Translations under genes and position numbers: made by a program
NCBI GenBank assembly: GCA_028282245.1
Contig: JANQIL010000112.1
Coordinates: 1 to 37,839, forward strand
Origin: Magnetospira sp.
GTDB taxonomy: Bacteria > Pseudomonadota > Alphaproteobacteria > Rhodospirillales > Magnetospiraceae
DNA length: 37,839 bases
Reading direction: 5' to 3'
The notes under the pieces: model-generated
What the model was told of the DNA's origin: nothing
Database searches by the model: none
The model's input: the letters and a program-made list of their open reading frames with translations, nothing else
In this document: positions 1 to 10,042 of the stretch, in pieces
Layout of the letters: each line of letters begins with the position of its first letter
Position numbering within the stretch: the stretch's first letter is position 1

Positions 1-803
1 GCCAAGCGGTCGAGGAAGGTCGCGGCGGTCTCGTCGGGCTGGGCGCGGGCGATCTCGACGAAGCTCTTGGTCATCCAGCTGTCGGAACCGTGGCGGGTAA
101 CCGCGATCCGGGCCGTCGATCCGCCGTCGGCCGATCCCAGGTCGGCCACCGCCACCACCACGTCGCTCGCGCCATAGCGGTCGGCCATCGCCCGCAAGGC
201 CTCGATGCGGCCGTCGCGCGCGTCGCGCGCCGTGACGCCCGTGATGTCCAACAGGTCGCCCAGTGGGCTGATCATCGGCACCAGGCCGTCGGGGGGCGGC
301 AGACGCAGCCAGGCGGCGCGCCAGGGGTTGGGCTCGTCCCACAGCACCGCGCCGAGACCCGCACCATGAACCGGCAGCACCAGGACCGGCTTGCTCACCG
401 TCTCCGCGAACGGGATTCCATGGGCGCGCAGCAGGTCGCGCGTTTCCGGAGGCCGGTAGCGCACCGTCAGGTCGGCCAGATAGCGCACGTCCGAGGTCTT
501 CTCGTTGGCCACCGCGAGATCGCGCAGATAGAATGACAGATCGCCCGGAGGGACCTCGGGCAGGCGCCACCAGTCCTCGACCACGGTCAGGCGTTCCAGG
601 AGCCTTCGAAAGCTGCGCGACTGGCCATCCGCAAGCGCCTGGCGGCGCGCCTCGGCCGCCGACTCGGCCGTCACGTCGACCGGCAGGGTGACCGCGTAAA
701 CGTCGTCCGGCCGTTCGGCCGCCGCCGCCCGGCCCGCGAGAGGGCCGATGAGGAGCAGCGCGACGATGGCGACCGAAAGCGGAAATCGTGGCCTCTGGAA
801 CAT
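1..803 (-). CDS. DUF2066 domain-containing exported protein (partial, C-terminus off window)
   Basis: The reverse strand is open from an ATG at 803 to the window edge, giving 267 residues with no stop, so the C-terminus is missing. The N-terminus is a signal peptide: two early arginines, a hydrophobic run ([14 protein letters not shown]) and an Ala-rich cleavage zone near residue 29. The mature part begins [16 protein letters not shown] and contains [10 protein letters not shown] and a later [10 protein letters not shown] segment, the pattern I associate with DUF2066 proteins. These are uncharacterised envelope proteins often found beside purM in Rhodospirillales. The gene diverges from purM, with 75 bp between the two starts. 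The family call rests on memory of the family and of this gene order. The function is unknown. Confidence 0.75.
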   Translation of the reverse strand, partial: MFQRPRFPLSVAIVALLLIGPLAGRAAAAERPDDVYAVTLPVDVTAESAAEARRQALADGQSRSFRRLLERLTVVEDWWRLPEVPPGDLSFYLRDLAVANEKTSDVRYLADLTVRYRPPETRDLLRAHGIPFAETVSKPVLVLPVHGAGLGAVLWDEPNPWRAAWLRLPPPDGLVPMISPLGDLLDITGVTARDARDGRIEALRAMADRYGASDVVVAVADLGSADGGSTARIAVTRHGSDSWMTKSFVEIARAQPDETAATFLDRL

Positions 804-805
804 TG

Positions 806-828
806 CATACCTTCCGGGTTAGGGTATG
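806..828. promoter_or_regulatory. Inverted repeat in the DUF2066/purM divergent spacer
   Basis: CATACC at 806-811 is repeated in inverted orientation as GGTATG at 823-828, with 11 bp between. It lies just upstream of the DUF2066 start, in the 75-bp gap shared with purM. The arms are only 6 bp, so it may be an operator for an unknown regulator or chance. Confidence 0.25.
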
Positions 829-878
829 GTCGCGTCTCCGTTCGGACCCATTATCCATCACGCCGGCCGGGGGAGGAA

Positions 879-1943
879 GTGATTCGCGAGGGCCTTACCT
901 ACAGGGACGCCGGGGTTGATATAGCCGCCGGCGAGGCTTTGGTCGAGGCCATCAGGCCACTGGCCCGCTCGACCGATCGCCCGGGCACCCTGTCCGGCCT
1001 CGGCGGGTTCGGCGCCCTGTTCGATCTCAAGGCGGCCGGATTCCGCGATCCCGTCCTGGTCTCCGGAACCGACGGCGTGGGTACCAAGCTGAAGCTCGCC
1101 ATCGCCGCGGACCGCCACGACACGGTGGGTATCGATCTGGTCGCCATGTGCGTCAACGACATCGTGGTGCAGGGCGCCGAACCCCTGTTCTTCCTCGACT
1201 ATTTCGCCACCGGGCGGCTGTCGGTCGGGCGCGGGCGGTCGGTCGTCGCCGGCATCGCCGAGGGCTGCCGACGCGCCGGCTGCGCGCTGATCGGCGGCGA
1301 GACGGCGGAAATGCCCGGCATGTATGGCGACGGGGACTACGATCTGGCCGGATTCGCGGTCGGCGCGGCGGAACGCGAGCGGCTGCTGGACGGCACCCGG
1401 GTGGCGGCCGGCGACGCGATTCTCGGACTGGCGTCCGACGGACTGCATTCCAACGGGTTTTCACTGGTCCGCCGGATCGTCGAGCGCGCCGGCCTTGGGC
1501 TCGACGACCCGGCACCGTTCGACCCCGGGCACGGACTCGCCGAGGCGCTGTTGACCCCGACCCGGATTTACGTCGCGTCCTGTCTCGCCGCCCTGCGCGG
1601 CGGAGGCCTGCATGCCCTCGCCCACATCACCGGCGGCGGCTGGACCGAGAACATTCCGCGCGTCCTGCCGGATGGCCTGGTGGCCCGCCTGGACGCCGCC
1701 GCCGCGCCGCCGCCGCCGGTGTTCCGCTGGCTGGCCGAGGCGGGAGGAGTCTCCGAAACCGAAATGCTGCGCACCTTCAATTGCGGGATCGGCATGGTGG
1801 CGATTTGCGCGCCGGACGCGATTCCCGACCTGCGGCGCATTTTCGAATCGGCCGGCGAAACAACGGTCGAGCTGGGCCGCGTCGAGGCCGGCGACGGGCC
1901 AAGGGTGGTCGTCGACGGGCTGGAGGCGGCATGGCGCGGCTGA
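879..1943 (+). CDS. purM: Phosphoribosylformylglycinamidine cyclo-ligase (AIR synthetase)
   Basis: PurM closes the imidazole ring of purines: it converts formylglycinamidine ribonucleotide plus ATP to aminoimidazole ribonucleotide in the cytosol. The 354-residue product has the family's usual length. Hallmarks are the N-terminal YRDAGVDI segment, the nucleotide-binding segment [12 protein letters not shown], the [17 protein letters not shown] segment, [11 protein letters not shown], and [16 protein letters not shown] near the C-terminal half. The start is GTG at 879. No ATG lies in frame upstream, and a GGAGG at 872-876 sits only 2 nt before it, which is unusually close. It overlaps purN by 13 bp, so the two are very likely co-transcribed and translationally coupled. 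Confidence 0.97.
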   Translation: MIREGLTYRDAGVDIAAGEALVEAIRPLARSTDRPGTLSGLGGFGALFDLKAAGFRDPVLVSGTDGVGTKLKLAIAADRHDTVGIDLVAMCVNDIVVQGAEPLFFLDYFATGRLSVGRGRSVVAGIAEGCRRAGCALIGGETAEMPGMYGDGDYDLAGFAVGAAERERLLDGTRVAAGDAILGLASDGLHSNGFSLVRRIVERAGLGLDDPAPFDPGHGLAEALLTPTRIYVASCLAALRGGGLHALAHITGGGWTENIPRVLPDGLVARLDAAAAPPPPVFRWLAEAGGVSETEMLRTFNCGIGMVAICAPDAIPDLRRIFESAGETTVELGRVEAGDGPRVVVDGLEAAWRG

Positions 1944-2578
1944 AGGTCGGAGTCCTCGTCTCGGGACGCGGCAGCAACCTTCAGGCCCTGCTGGACGCCG
2001 CGTCCGATCCGGGCTACCCGGCCGAGATCGCGCTGGTGCTGTCCAACGTGCCCGGGGTCCAGGCGCTGGAGCGGGCGGCGCGGGCCGGGGTCGCGACGGC
2101 GGTCATCGATCACAAGGCCTTCGATGGGCGCGGACCGTTCGAGGACGCGGTGCACGCGGTCCTCGTCGAGCATGGAGTCGAGTTCGTCTGCCTGGCCGGG
2201 TTCATGCGGATTCTCACCGACGGCTTCGTGTCCCGCTGGTTCGACCGTCTGATCAACATCCATCCGTCGCTGCTGCCGGCGTTCCGGGGCGCGCACGCGC
2301 ACCGCGACGCCCTGGCGGCCGGGGTGCGGGTGTCCGGCTGCACGGTGCACTTCGTGCGCCCGGCGATGGACGACGGCCCGATCGTCGTCCAGGCAGCGGT
2401 GCCGGTGCTGCCCGGAGACGCGGAGGCCGATCTCGCGGCGCGGGTGCTCGAACAGGAGCACCGGGCCTATCCGCTGGCCCTCCGGCTGATCGCCGAGGGC
2501 CGCGCCCGGGTGGCCGGAGATCGGGTCGAAATCGATGCACCGGACGCCGCCGGGGCGCTGATCAATCCCCGGGACTGA
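1931..2578 (+). CDS. purN: Phosphoribosylglycinamide formyltransferase
   Basis: PurN transfers a formyl group from 10-formyltetrahydrofolate to glycinamide ribonucleotide, the third step of purine synthesis. The 215-residue product opens with the phosphate-binding loop [14 protein letters not shown]. It carries the catalytic triad of the family: Asn109 and His111 in [10 protein letters not shown], and Asp147 in the MDDGP segment. The ATG at 1931 lies inside the last codons of purM (13-bp overlap), which fixes both start and operon. The reading frame is open much further upstream, but that part is antisense or shadow of purM. The stop lies 7 bp from the convergent end of yejF, so no terminator fits between them. 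Confidence 0.97.
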   Translation: MARLKVGVLVSGRGSNLQALLDAASDPGYPAEIALVLSNVPGVQALERAARAGVATAVIDHKAFDGRGPFEDAVHAVLVEHGVEFVCLAGFMRILTDGFVSRWFDRLINIHPSLLPAFRGAHAHRDALAAGVRVSGCTVHFVRPAMDDGPIVVQAAVPVLPGDAEADLAARVLEQEHRAYPLALRLIAEGRARVAGDRVEIDAPDAAGALINPRD

Positions 2579-2585
2579 ACATCCG

Positions 2586-4211
2586 TCAGGTTGCCACCAC
2601 CCCGCCGACGTCGGCCTTCATCTCGAAGGCGGCGGCCATCAGCGCGCGCGTGTAGGGATGCCGGGGCCGCGCGAACAGATCGTCGGCCGGCCCCTGCTCG
2701 ACCACCCGCCCGGCCCGCATCACCAGCACATCGTGAGCCAGGGCGCGCACCACCTTCAGGTCGTGGGAGATGAACAGATAGGCCAGATCGTGGTCGCGTT
2801 GCAGGCGGCGCAGAAGCTCCACGACCTGCGCCTGCACCGACATGTCGAGCGCCGAGGTGGGCTCGTCCAGCACGATGAACGACGGCTTCAGCACCAGGGC
2901 GCGGGCGATCGAGACGCGCTGCCTCTGGCCGCCCGAGAACTCGTGCGGGTAGCGGTCCATGGTCGCCGGATCGAGCCCCACTTCCTCCAATGCATCGCCG
3001 ACCAGCCGGCGGCGGGCGCGCGAATCGCCCCCCAGGCCATGAACGCGCAGGCCTTCCTCGACGATCTGCAACACCGACAGACGCGGGCTGAGGCTGCCGT
3101 AGGGGTCCTGGAACACCATCTGCATGTGGCGGCGCAACGGTCGCAGGTCGCGCGCCCGGCGGCCGTCGATGGAGTCCCCGTTGAAGCGAATCGCGCCCTC
3201 GGAGCCCTCCAGGCGCAACAGCGCGCGGCCGAGCGTGGTCTTGCCCGAGCCGCTCTCGCCGACCACGCCCAGGGTATGACCGCGTCGCACCTCCAGGGAA
3301 ATTCCGTCCACCGCCTTGACGTGGCCGACCACGCGGCGGATGAGGCCGGTCTTGATCGGGAACCAGACCTTGAGGTCCCGGCAATGCATCGCAAGCGGCG
3401 CATTCGCGGGCGCCGGGTCGGGGCGACCCCTCGGCTCGGCGGCCAGCAGGTGGCGGGTGTAGGCATGGCCGGGCCGCTCGAAGATATCCTCGGTCGGCCC
3501 CTGCTCGACGATCTCGCCGTCGGTCATCACGCAGACCCGGTCGGCCATGTGGCGGACGATGCCCAGGTCATGGGTGATCAGCAGCAGCGACATGCCGAGT
3601 CTGGCCCGCAGATCCTTCAGCAGTTTCAGGATCTGGGCCTGCACGGTGACGTCGAGGGCCGTGGTCGGCTCGTCGGCGATCAGCAGATCGGGTTCGTTGG
3701 CCAGCGCCATGGCGATCATCACCCGCTGCTGCTGCCCGCCGGAAAATTCGTGCGGCAGCGACGACAGCCGGGGGATCTGGTCCTCCAGACCGACCAGGAC
3801 CATCAACTCCTCGACCCGGTCGCGGGCCTGCCCACGGCCCATCGCCTTGTGCACGAACAGCACCTCGGCGACCTGTTTTTCGATCGAATGCAGGGGGTTG
3901 AGGCTGGTCAGCGGCTCCTGGAAGATCATCGCGACGCGGTCGCCCCGGATCTCGCGCAGGCGGGCCGGCCGGGCGCCGATCAGATCCTCGCCGCGAAACC
4001 GGATGGCGCCACCCGGATGGCGTGCCGCCGGATAGGGCAGCAGTTGCAGGACCGACAGCGCGGTGACCGATTTCCCCGACCCGCTCTCGCCCACCAGGGC
4101 CACCGATTCCCCTTCGTCCACATGGAACGACACGCCACGCACCGCCCGCACCTCGCCCGCGCCGCGCCCGAACGACACGTGCAGGTCCCCGATCTCCAGA
4201 AGCCGGCTCAC
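2586..4211 (-). CDS. yejF: YejF-like peptide/microcin C ABC transporter, dual ATPase
   Basis: This is the cytoplasmic ATP-hydrolysing subunit of a peptide-type importer. The 541 residues hold two fused nucleotide-binding domains. The first has Walker A GESGSGKS at 41-48, signature FSGGQQQR at 156-163 and Walker B LLIADEP at 176-182. The second has Walker A GESGSGKT at 318-325, signature FSGGQRQR at 425-432 and Walker B IVLDEP at 446-451. Both end with the oligopeptide-type tail (RPGHAYTRHLL, RPRHPYTRAL). A single chain carrying both ATPases is the YejF arrangement; Dpp and Opp systems use two separate genes. The ATG at 4211 overlaps the end of yejE by 4 bp, so it is the third gene of a yejB-yejE-yejF operon. 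Substrate choice within the YejABEF family is inferred. Confidence 0.9.
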   Translation of the reverse strand: MSRLLEIGDLHVSFGRGAGEVRAVRGVSFHVDEGESVALVGESGSGKSVTALSVLQLLPYPAARHPGGAIRFRGEDLIGARPARLREIRGDRVAMIFQEPLTSLNPLHSIEKQVAEVLFVHKAMGRGQARDRVEELMVLVGLEDQIPRLSSLPHEFSGGQQQRVMIAMALANEPDLLIADEPTTALDVTVQAQILKLLKDLRARLGMSLLLITHDLGIVRHMADRVCVMTDGEIVEQGPTEDIFERPGHAYTRHLLAAEPRGRPDPAPANAPLAMHCRDLKVWFPIKTGLIRRVVGHVKAVDGISLEVRRGHTLGVVGESGSGKTTLGRALLRLEGSEGAIRFNGDSIDGRRARDLRPLRRHMQMVFQDPYGSLSPRLSVLQIVEEGLRVHGLGGDSRARRRLVGDALEEVGLDPATMDRYPHEFSGGQRQRVSIARALVLKPSFIVLDEPTSALDMSVQAQVVELLRRLQRDHDLAYLFISHDLKVVRALAHDVLVMRAGRVVEQGPADDLFARPRHPYTRALMAAAFEMKADVGGVVAT

Positions 4212-5239
4212 CGGAATGCCTTTCGGGGGTCGAAGGCGTCGCGCACCGCCTCGCCGACGAACACCAGCAGGGACAGCATCAACGAGATGACCGCAAAGGC
4301 GGTCAGGCCCAGCCAGGGCGCCTGGAGATTGTTCTTGCCCTGGTTCAGCAATTCCCCAAGGGAAGCCGAGCCGGGCGGCAGGCCGAAGCCGAGGAAATCA
4401 AGCGCCGTGAGGGTGGTGATCGAGCCGGACAGGATGAACGGCAGGAAAGTGAGCGTCGCCACCATGGCGTTGGGCAGGATATGGCGCGCCATGATCGCCC
4501 CGTTGGATACCCCCAGGGCGCGGGCGGCGCGCACGTAGTCGTAATTGCGCGCCTTCAGGAACTCGGCCCGCACCACCCCGACCAGCGACATCCAGGAGAA
4601 CAGCAGCATCAGGCCCAGCAGCCACCAGAAGTTCGGCGTCACCACCGAGGCCAGGATGATCAGCAGATAGAGCACCGGCAGTCCGGACCAGATCTCGATG
4701 AAACGCTGGAAGAACAGGTCGACGCGGCCGCCGAAATAGCCCTGCACCGCCCCGGCGGCCACCCCGATCAGCGACGACAGGGCGGTCAGCGCCAGCCCGA
4801 ACAGAACCGAGACGCGGAATCCGTAGATCGTCCGCGCCAGCACGTCGCGACCCTGGTCGTCGGTGCCCAGCCAGTTCAACTCCGACGGCGGGGCCGGCGC
4901 CGGCTCGGTCAGGCGGTAGTTCACGGTGTCATGGGAAAACGGCACCGGCGGCCAGAGGATCCAGCCGGACTCCTCGATCATGTCCTGAACGTCCGGATCG
5001 GCGTAGTCGGTGGGTGTTTCCAGGAAGCCGCCGAACACGGTCTCCGGATAATCGATCAGAATCGGCAGGTACCAGGCATCGTCGAAGCGGACCAGCAGAG
5101 GCCGGTCGTTGGCCACCAGTTCGGCGCACAGACTGACCGAGAACATCGCCAGGAACAGCCACAGCGACCAGTAGCCGCGCCGGTTGCGGCGGAAGTTTTC
5201 CAGCCGCCGGCGGGTGATCGGGGCAAGGCGACCCCCCAT
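4208..5239 (-). CDS. yejE: YejE-like ABC transporter permease
   Basis: This is an inner-membrane permease of a peptide-type ABC importer, 343 residues. An N-terminal cytoplasmic stretch (ITRRRLENFRRNRRGYWSL) precedes transmembrane helix 1. A periplasmic segment with YADPDVQDMIEE follows, then NWLGTDDQGRDVLARTIYG, the conserved entry to the transport domain. The binding-protein-dependent permease EAA-type loop (YVRAARALGVSNGAIMARHI, about residues 230-255) contacts the ATPase. It sits 3 bp after yejB and overlaps yejF by 4 bp, so all three should be one transcript. The long N-terminal periplasmic insertion separates YejE from DppC/OppC. Confidence 0.9.
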   Translation of the reverse strand: MGGRLAPITRRRLENFRRNRRGYWSLWLFLAMFSVSLCAELVANDRPLLVRFDDAWYLPILIDYPETVFGGFLETPTDYADPDVQDMIEESGWILWPPVPFSHDTVNYRLTEPAPAPPSELNWLGTDDQGRDVLARTIYGFRVSVLFGLALTALSSLIGVAAGAVQGYFGGRVDLFFQRFIEIWSGLPVLYLLIILASVVTPNFWWLLGLMLLFSWMSLVGVVRAEFLKARNYDYVRAARALGVSNGAIMARHILPNAMVATLTFLPFILSGSITTLTALDFLGFGLPPGSASLGELLNQGKNNLQAPWLGLTAFAVISLMLSLLVFVGEAVRDAFDPRKAFR

Positions 5240-5242
5240 CCC

Positions 5243-6334
5243 TCACGCCTCCCGCTTATCGAAGTCGATCCGCGGATCGACCGCGTGATAGGCCAGATCG
5301 CCGATCAGGTTCATCACAAGCCCCAGCAGGGTGAAGAAATAGAGGGTCCCGAACATCACCGGATAGTCGCGCTTGATCGCCGCCTCGAAGCCGAGCAGAC
5401 CGAGGCCGTCGAGCGAGAAGATGATCTCGGTCAGCAGGGCGCCGGTGAACAGGATCGAGACGAAGGCGCCCGGGAACCCGGCGATGACGATCAGCATCGC
5501 GTTGCGGAACACATGGCCGTAGAGCACCCGTCGCTCGGTCAGGCCCTTGGCGCGGGCGGTGATCACGTATTGCTGGTGAATCTGATCCATGAACGAATTC
5601 TTGGTCAGCATGGTGAGCCCGGCGAAGCCGCCGATGACCATCGACGCCACCGGCAGCGCGATGTGCCAGAAATAGTCGCCAATCCGCCCCAGGGTGGAGA
5701 GTTGGTCGAAATCGTCGCTCGTCAGGCCGCGCAATGGGAACCAGTCCAGATAGCGCCCGCCGGCGAACAGAATGATCAGCAGGATCGCGAACAGGAACGC
5801 CGGCACGGCGTTTCCGACGATCACCGCGCCGGAGGTCCAGACGTCGAACCGGCTGCCGTCGCGCACCGCCTTGGCGATGCCGAGCGGGATCGAGATCAGG
5901 TAGGTCAACAGGGTGGTCCACAGGCCGAGCGAAATCGACACCGGCATCTTGTCGATCACCAGATCGACCACCGCCCGGTCGCGGAAGAAACTTTCGCCGA
6001 AATCGAACACCGCGTAGTTGCCGATCATCAGCACGAAACGTTCCCAGAGCGGCTTGTCGAAACCGTACTGTTTCTCAAGGCTGGCGACGAATTCCGGGTC
6101 CAGGCCCTGGGCGCCCCGATACTTGGCCGGTCCGCCGCCCGGCGGTCCGGCCGCCTCCCCCGCCACGCCGCCCGAAACCCGGGCCGTGGACTGCACGGCG
6201 AGGCCCTGGATCTGCGCGATCGCCTGCTCGACCGGCCCTCCGGGCGCCGCCTGAACAATCAGGAAATTGACCAGCATGATCCCGAACAGGGTCGGCACGA
6301 TCAGAAGCAGGCGGCGCAGGATGTAGGCGGACAT
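5243..6334 (-). CDS. yejB: YejB-like ABC transporter permease
   Basis: This is the second inner-membrane permease of the importer, 363 residues from an ATG at 6334. The N-terminus [19 protein letters not shown] and [16 protein letters not shown] are typical of the DppB/YejB group. A Gly/Ala-rich insert (about residues 50-75) is followed by [13 protein letters not shown]. The coupling loop is [21 protein letters not shown], and a late [12 protein letters not shown] segment is also conserved. The frame stays open another 600 bp upstream, but that extension is low-complexity shadow sequence antisense to hemA and its terminator. This is the first gene of the operon. No yejA-like periplasmic binding-protein gene lies upstream, so the binding protein must be encoded elsewhere or shared. 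Confidence 0.9.
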   Translation of the reverse strand: MSAYILRRLLLIVPTLFGIMLVNFLIVQAAPGGPVEQAIAQIQGLAVQSTARVSGGVAGEAAGPPGGGPAKYRGAQGLDPEFVASLEKQYGFDKPLWERFVLMIGNYAVFDFGESFFRDRAVVDLVIDKMPVSISLGLWTTLLTYLISIPLGIAKAVRDGSRFDVWTSGAVIVGNAVPAFLFAILLIILFAGGRYLDWFPLRGLTSDDFDQLSTLGRIGDYFWHIALPVASMVIGGFAGLTMLTKNSFMDQIHQQYVITARAKGLTERRVLYGHVFRNAMLIVIAGFPGAFVSILFTGALLTEIIFSLDGLGLLGFEAAIKRDYPVMFGTLYFFTLLGLVMNLIGDLAYHAVDPRIDFDKREA

Positions 6335-6373
6335 GGGACTCCGGGCACCCGGTCTCGGATAGTCAACAGGTAT

Positions 6374-6402
6374 AGCATATCCGGATCGGCGGGAAGCGTC
6401 AC
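6374..6402 (-). promoter_or_regulatory. Possible sigma-70 promoter for yejBEF
   Basis: Reading leftward, a -35-like GTGACG (6402-6397) is separated by 17 bp from a -10-like TATGCT (6379-6374). This leaves about 40 bp to the yejB start. Each hexamer matches the consensus at four of six positions, so support is modest. Confidence 0.35.
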
Positions 6403-6447
6403 CGCGCGGCAACCGGCCGCGCCGAAACGGGAAGGCCGACAACAAAA

Positions 6448-6469
6448 CGGGGACGCCGAAGCGTCCCCG
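6448..6469 (-). terminator. Rho-independent terminator of hemA
   Basis: A perfect 9-bp stem (CGGGGACGC with GCGTCCCCG) encloses the 4-nt loop CGAA. On the leftward strand it is followed at once by TTTTGTTGT, a usable U-tract. It begins 44 bp past the hemA stop and separates hemA from yejB, so the yej operon needs its own promoter. Confidence 0.85.
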
Positions 6470-6513
6470 ATATCTCGTGATCGACGATGAGCGCGCCGGC
6501 GGCGCGGCCAAGA

Positions 6514-7731
6514 TCAGGCGGCGCTCTTGAACTCCAGGCCGAGCTTCTTCCAGACCGCCTGCATGGAACTCACCAGATGGTCCATCTCGGCATCGCTGTG
6601 CAGCGGAGTCGGGGTGAAACGCAGCCGCTCGGTGCCGCGCGGCACGGTCGGATAATTGATCGGCTGCACGTAAATGCCGAACTCGTCCATCAACGTGTCG
6701 CTGGCCTGCTTGCACAGCACCGCGTCGCCGACCTGAACCGGCACGATGTGGCTCGGGTTCTCGATCACCGGAATGCCGATCTCGGCGAACCGCCGCTTGA
6801 GGGTCTGCGAACGCTCCTGATGCCGCTCGCGCACCTCGTTGTGCTGCTTGAGGTAGCGGATGCTGGCCAAGCAACCGGCGGCGACCGCCGGCGGCATCGA
6901 GGTCGAGAAGATGAACCCGGTGCCGTAGGAGCGCACGAAGTCGCACATCTCCTTGGACCCGGCGATGTAGCCGCCGACCACGCCGAAGGCCTTGGCCATG
7001 GTGCCCTGGATCACGGTCAACCGGTGCGCGAGGCCCTCGCGCTCGGCGATGCCGCCGCCCCGGTGGCCGTACATGCCGACCGCGTGCACCTCGTCGATGA
7101 AGGTCATGGCGCCGTATTCGTCGGCCAGATCGCAGAAGTCGGCGATCGGCGCCACGGCGCCGTCCATCGAATAGACGGACTCGAACAGGATCATCTTCGC
7201 GCGGTCGCGCGGCAGCGACTTCAGCTTCTCCTCAAGGTCCTTCGCATCGTTGTGCTTGAAGATCAGCTTCTCGCAGCGCGAGTGGCGCATGCCCTCGATC
7301 ATCGAGTTGTGGTTCTTGGCGTCCGAGATCAGGACCATGTCGGGGATCATCGACGCGATGGTGCTGATCGCGGTCAGGTTGGCGACCCAGGCCGACTGGA
7401 ACAGCAGCCCGGCCTCCTTGCCGTGCAGGTCGGCCAGTTCCTGTTCGAGCAGCACGTGGAAATGGTTGGTGCCGGAGATGTTGCGGGTACCGCCGGCGCC
7501 GGCGCCGCTCTTGTCGAGCGCAGCGTGCATGGCGCTCAGAACCTCCGGGTTCTGTCCCTGGCCGAGGTAATCGTTGGAGCACCAGACGGTGATCTCCCGG
7601 GTGCCGCCGGGATAGTGGTTGATCGCCCGCGGGAACTCCCCCATCTTGCGTTCCAGATCGGCGAAAATGCGGTACCGGCCCTCCTCGCGGAGAGAGGCGA
7701 CCTTGTCGGCGAAGAACTTCTCGTAGTCCAT
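6514..7731 (-). CDS. hemA: 5-aminolevulinate synthase (C4 pathway)
   Basis: ALA synthase condenses glycine and succinyl-CoA to 5-aminolevulinate, the first haem precursor, with pyridoxal phosphate. It is the alphaproteobacterial route; most other bacteria use glutamyl-tRNA. The 405-residue product matches the bacterial ALAS length. The Schiff-base lysine is Lys247 in [17 protein letters not shown]. The cofactor-binding [12 protein letters not shown] and the glycine-rich [15 protein letters not shown] segment are present. The ATG at 7731 is preceded by GGAGGGG 2 nt away, which sets the start; the frame runs further upstream without a better site. It stands alone between its own promoter region and a strong terminator. 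Confidence 0.97.
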   Translation of the reverse strand: MDYEKFFADKVASLREEGRYRIFADLERKMGEFPRAINHYPGGTREITVWCSNDYLGQGQNPEVLSAMHAALDKSGAGAGGTRNISGTNHFHVLLEQELADLHGKEAGLLFQSAWVANLTAISTIASMIPDMVLISDAKNHNSMIEGMRHSRCEKLIFKHNDAKDLEEKLKSLPRDRAKMILFESVYSMDGAVAPIADFCDLADEYGAMTFIDEVHAVGMYGHRGGGIAEREGLAHRLTVIQGTMAKAFGVVGGYIAGSKEMCDFVRSYGTGFIFSTSMPPAVAAGCLASIRYLKQHNEVRERHQERSQTLKRRFAEIGIPVIENPSHIVPVQVGDAVLCKQASDTLMDEFGIYVQPINYPTVPRGTERLRFTPTPLHSDAEMDHLVSSMQAVWKKLGLEFKSAA

Positions 7732-7769
7732 TGCCCCTCCAAAAAATCCGTATCGTGAACCCCCCCGAA

Positions 7770-7790
7770 CCGAACGCCACCCACGTTCGG
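7770..7790. promoter_or_regulatory. Inverted repeat in the hemA 5' leader
   Basis: CCGAACG (7770-7776) and CGTTCGG (7784-7790) are perfect inverted 7-bp arms with a 7-nt loop. They lie between the proposed hemA promoter and its ribosome binding site. It could be a leader hairpin or a regulator site; nothing in the sequence names the factor. Confidence 0.3.
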
Positions 7791-7810
7791 GCCGTGTCAA
7801 CAGGCCCGAG

Positions 7811-7839
7811 ACTCTAGAGGAACGGCCCCCGCCCCGCAA
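7811..7839 (-). promoter_or_regulatory. Possible hemA promoter
   Basis: Reading leftward, TTGCGG (7839-7834) is followed after 17 bp by TAGAGT (7816-7811), about 80 bp before the hemA start. Each hexamer is four of six to consensus. The remaining upstream gap to 7987 holds no gene or clear motif that I can see. Confidence 0.4.
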
Positions 7840-7987
7840 CCTGTTAAAGGAATGTGTAACGGCCGAATGTGGCGAAATCCGGCGAGTCGCGCGAATTCCG
7901 GAACGTGTGGTGATCGATTCGCATCAACGCCGCCGACGCCGTGAATTATCGACCCGTCCGGCGAAACGCCCGCCACGGCCCGGCGAC

Positions 7988-10042
7988 TCAGATCGCCTTG
8001 ACCTCGGTCAGAAAACCCTGCACCGCCGATTGCAGGGAGCCGGCGCCGTCGTTCAACCGCTCCGACGCCCGCGACATTTCGGACGCCATCTGTTGTCCGT
8101 GCGCCGCCGTTTCACGGATTCCGGTCGTTTTGCCGGTCACCGCACGGGTGCTTTCCGAGGCCCGCTGCACATTCCGGGCGATTTCCTGGGTCGCCGCGCC
8201 CTGTTCCTCCATGGCGGCGGCTATGGAGCTGGAAATTTCGTCGATACTGCCGATGATGTTGGAGATTTCGCGAATGGCATCCACCGAATTGCGCGTCGAG
8301 TCCTGAATGCTGGAGACATGGCCGCCGATTTCCTCGGTGGCGCGGGCGGTCTGGGTGGCCAGGTTCTTGACCTCGCCCGCCACCACGGCGAAGCCCTTTC
8401 CGGCCTCGCCGGCGCGCGCCGCCTCGATGGTGGCGTTCAGAGCGAGCAGATTGGTCTGACTGGCGACGTCGCTGATCAGGCCGAGCACCTCGCCGATGCG
8501 GCCCGCCGAATGGGCCAGGCCCTCGACCAGATCGTTCGTGCGGCGGGCCTGCTCCACCGCCTGCCCGGTAATGGCCGAGGAACGGCTGACCTGCTGGTTG
8601 ATCTCGCCGATCGCGCTGGTCAACTCCTCGGCCGCCGCAGCCACCGAATCCACGTTCCGGCTGGCGTCGTCCGACTCCCCGGAAATCTCGGCGGCGAGAT
8701 CCAGGTTGGTCTGCGTGGTGCGCGCCATGTCGGACGACGCGGATCCCACCTGCCGCGACGCATCGGTTACGTCCGACACCACCTTGCCGATCACATCGTC
8801 GAACCGGCCGATCGCTTGTTCCCGCCGGCGGGCCCGCTCGTTGCTCGCCGACTGCTCCCGTTGACGCTCGGCGGCCATGCGTTCGGTCTTCAGCATGCTG
8901 TCCTTGAACACCTGAACCGAGCGGGCCATTTCGCCGATCTCATCCTGATCGCCGGTGAAAACCACCTCGGTGCCGGTTTCGCCGGAGGCCAAGCGGTCCA
9001 TCCGCTCGGCCAGGGCTTGCACCCGCCGCGAGATGTTCGAGCGCGCGAGAATCGTGAATATCAGCGCCAGCACGAAACCGGCGACGGTGATTGAAATCAT
9101 GCTGACCCGCGAGATCCGCGCGTTGTCGCGCATTCGGCCGACTCCCTGATCCATTTCGTCGTGGACCAGTTCCTCCGCGTCGTCGGCCAGGGCGATGAAG
9201 CGATCGAAGGCCTGATCGAACGCGATATCGGCGCCGCTGCCGGCGGACAGATTGCGCGACGTCGTTTCCACCCGTTTCCTGGCCACGTCCAACAGCCGGT
9301 CGATTTCCTGGGCCACGGCGGCCGATTTGTCGCGCAGGGCCGGCGCGGCGATCGAGCCGGCCAGGGCGGCGGCGGTTTCGAAATCCCGCGCCACGTCCTC
9401 CATCCGGGTGGCCGGGTCGCCGCTCAGCAATTCCTCCAGAAACAGATGCCCGTTGGCCAGATGGTATTTCGCCAGACCGATCGCCTCGACCACCGGCAGG
9501 GCCGCCTCGGCCGGCAGGCTCCGGGCGCCCTCCGATATCCCGGACAGCCCTTTCTGGGCCTTCTCGTATAGATCGTCGAACTCCTGATCGGCGCCGCTTC
9601 CCGTGCCGGCCTGCCGGGCGAGCAGCCCGTGGCGCTCGCGAGCGCCCTCGATGAAGGTTCCGATCGCCTCCCGCACCGCCGTGATTTTTTCCTGAACACG
9701 CGGATCCTCGGAGGCGACGAAGGTTCCCTCGTCGTTGCTCCCGCCCTCGGCGATGGCCTCCGCGTACCAAAGGGAGTCATCCAGCAGGGCCCAAACCTCG
9801 TCGATGCTTTCCGACGTGTCGCCGGCCATGATCTCCTCGAAGATCAGATGCGCATGGGTTGCCGTCAGCTTGATTTCCATGGCGGCGTCGCCGAGCGGCG
9901 CAAGCTTGACGGACACATTCTCCGCTTCCTGGCCGATGCCGCGCGTCAGCAGATATCCGGCGGCGCCGGTGATCGCCGTGACCACCGCCATCGCCAGAAA
10001 GGCCATCATCAGCCCCGTGCCTACCTTGAGTTTTCCGATCAT
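7988..10042 (-). CDS. Methyl-accepting chemotaxis protein with duplicated periplasmic sensor module
   Basis: This is a transmembrane chemoreceptor of 684 residues that should signal to the CheA kinase. Transmembrane helix 1 spans about 10-32 and helix 2 about 314-333, enclosing a 280-residue periplasmic sensor. A HAMP linker (about 335-390) follows, then the cytoplasmic signalling hairpin. Its tip is at about 528-552 ([27 protein letters not shown]). No C-terminal CheR-tethering pentapeptide is present; the protein ends GFLTEVKAI. The sensor region contains two copies of a pattern: [11 protein letters not shown] (65-75) then GSGAD (148-152), and [11 protein letters not shown] (199-209) then GSGAD (268-272). 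The ligand is unknown. The ATG at 10042 has GGGAG about 10 nt upstream. No other che gene is nearby. Confidence 0.93.
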   Translation of the reverse strand: MIGKLKVGTGLMMAFLAMAVVTAITGAAGYLLTRGIGQEAENVSVKLAPLGDAAMEIKLTATHAHLIFEEIMAGDTSESIDEVWALLDDSLWYAEAIAEGGSNDEGTFVASEDPRVQEKITAVREAIGTFIEGARERHGLLARQAGTGSGADQEFDDLYEKAQKGLSGISEGARSLPAEAALPVVEAIGLAKYHLANGHLFLEELLSGDPATRMEDVARDFETAAALAGSIAAPALRDKSAAVAQEIDRLLDVARKRVETTSRNLSAGSGADIAFDQAFDRFIALADDAEELVHDEMDQGVGRMRDNARISRVSMISITVAGFVLALIFTILARSNISRRVQALAERMDRLASGETGTEVVFTGDQDEIGEMARSVQVFKDSMLKTERMAAERQREQSASNERARRREQAIGRFDDVIGKVVSDVTDASRQVGSASSDMARTTQTNLDLAAEISGESDDASRNVDSVAAAAEELTSAIGEINQQVSRSSAITGQAVEQARRTNDLVEGLAHSAGRIGEVLGLISDVASQTNLLALNATIEAARAGEAGKGFAVVAGEVKNLATQTARATEEIGGHVSSIQDSTRNSVDAIREISNIIGSIDEISSSIAAAMEEQGAATQEIARNVQRASESTRAVTGKTTGIRETAAHGQQMASEMSRASERLNDGAGSLQSAVQGFLTEVKAI

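Noticed and set aside
2658..4538. Long plus-strand frame opposite yejF
   Set aside because: Antisense to a gene with two full sets of ATPase motifs; the translation is His/Gln/Arg-rich shadow sequence.
5243..6946. Extended yejB start giving a 567-residue protein
   Set aside because: The extra N-terminal part is antisense to the hemA terminator and the 3' end of hemA, and lacks permease similarity; the ATG at 6334 gives the standard N-terminus.
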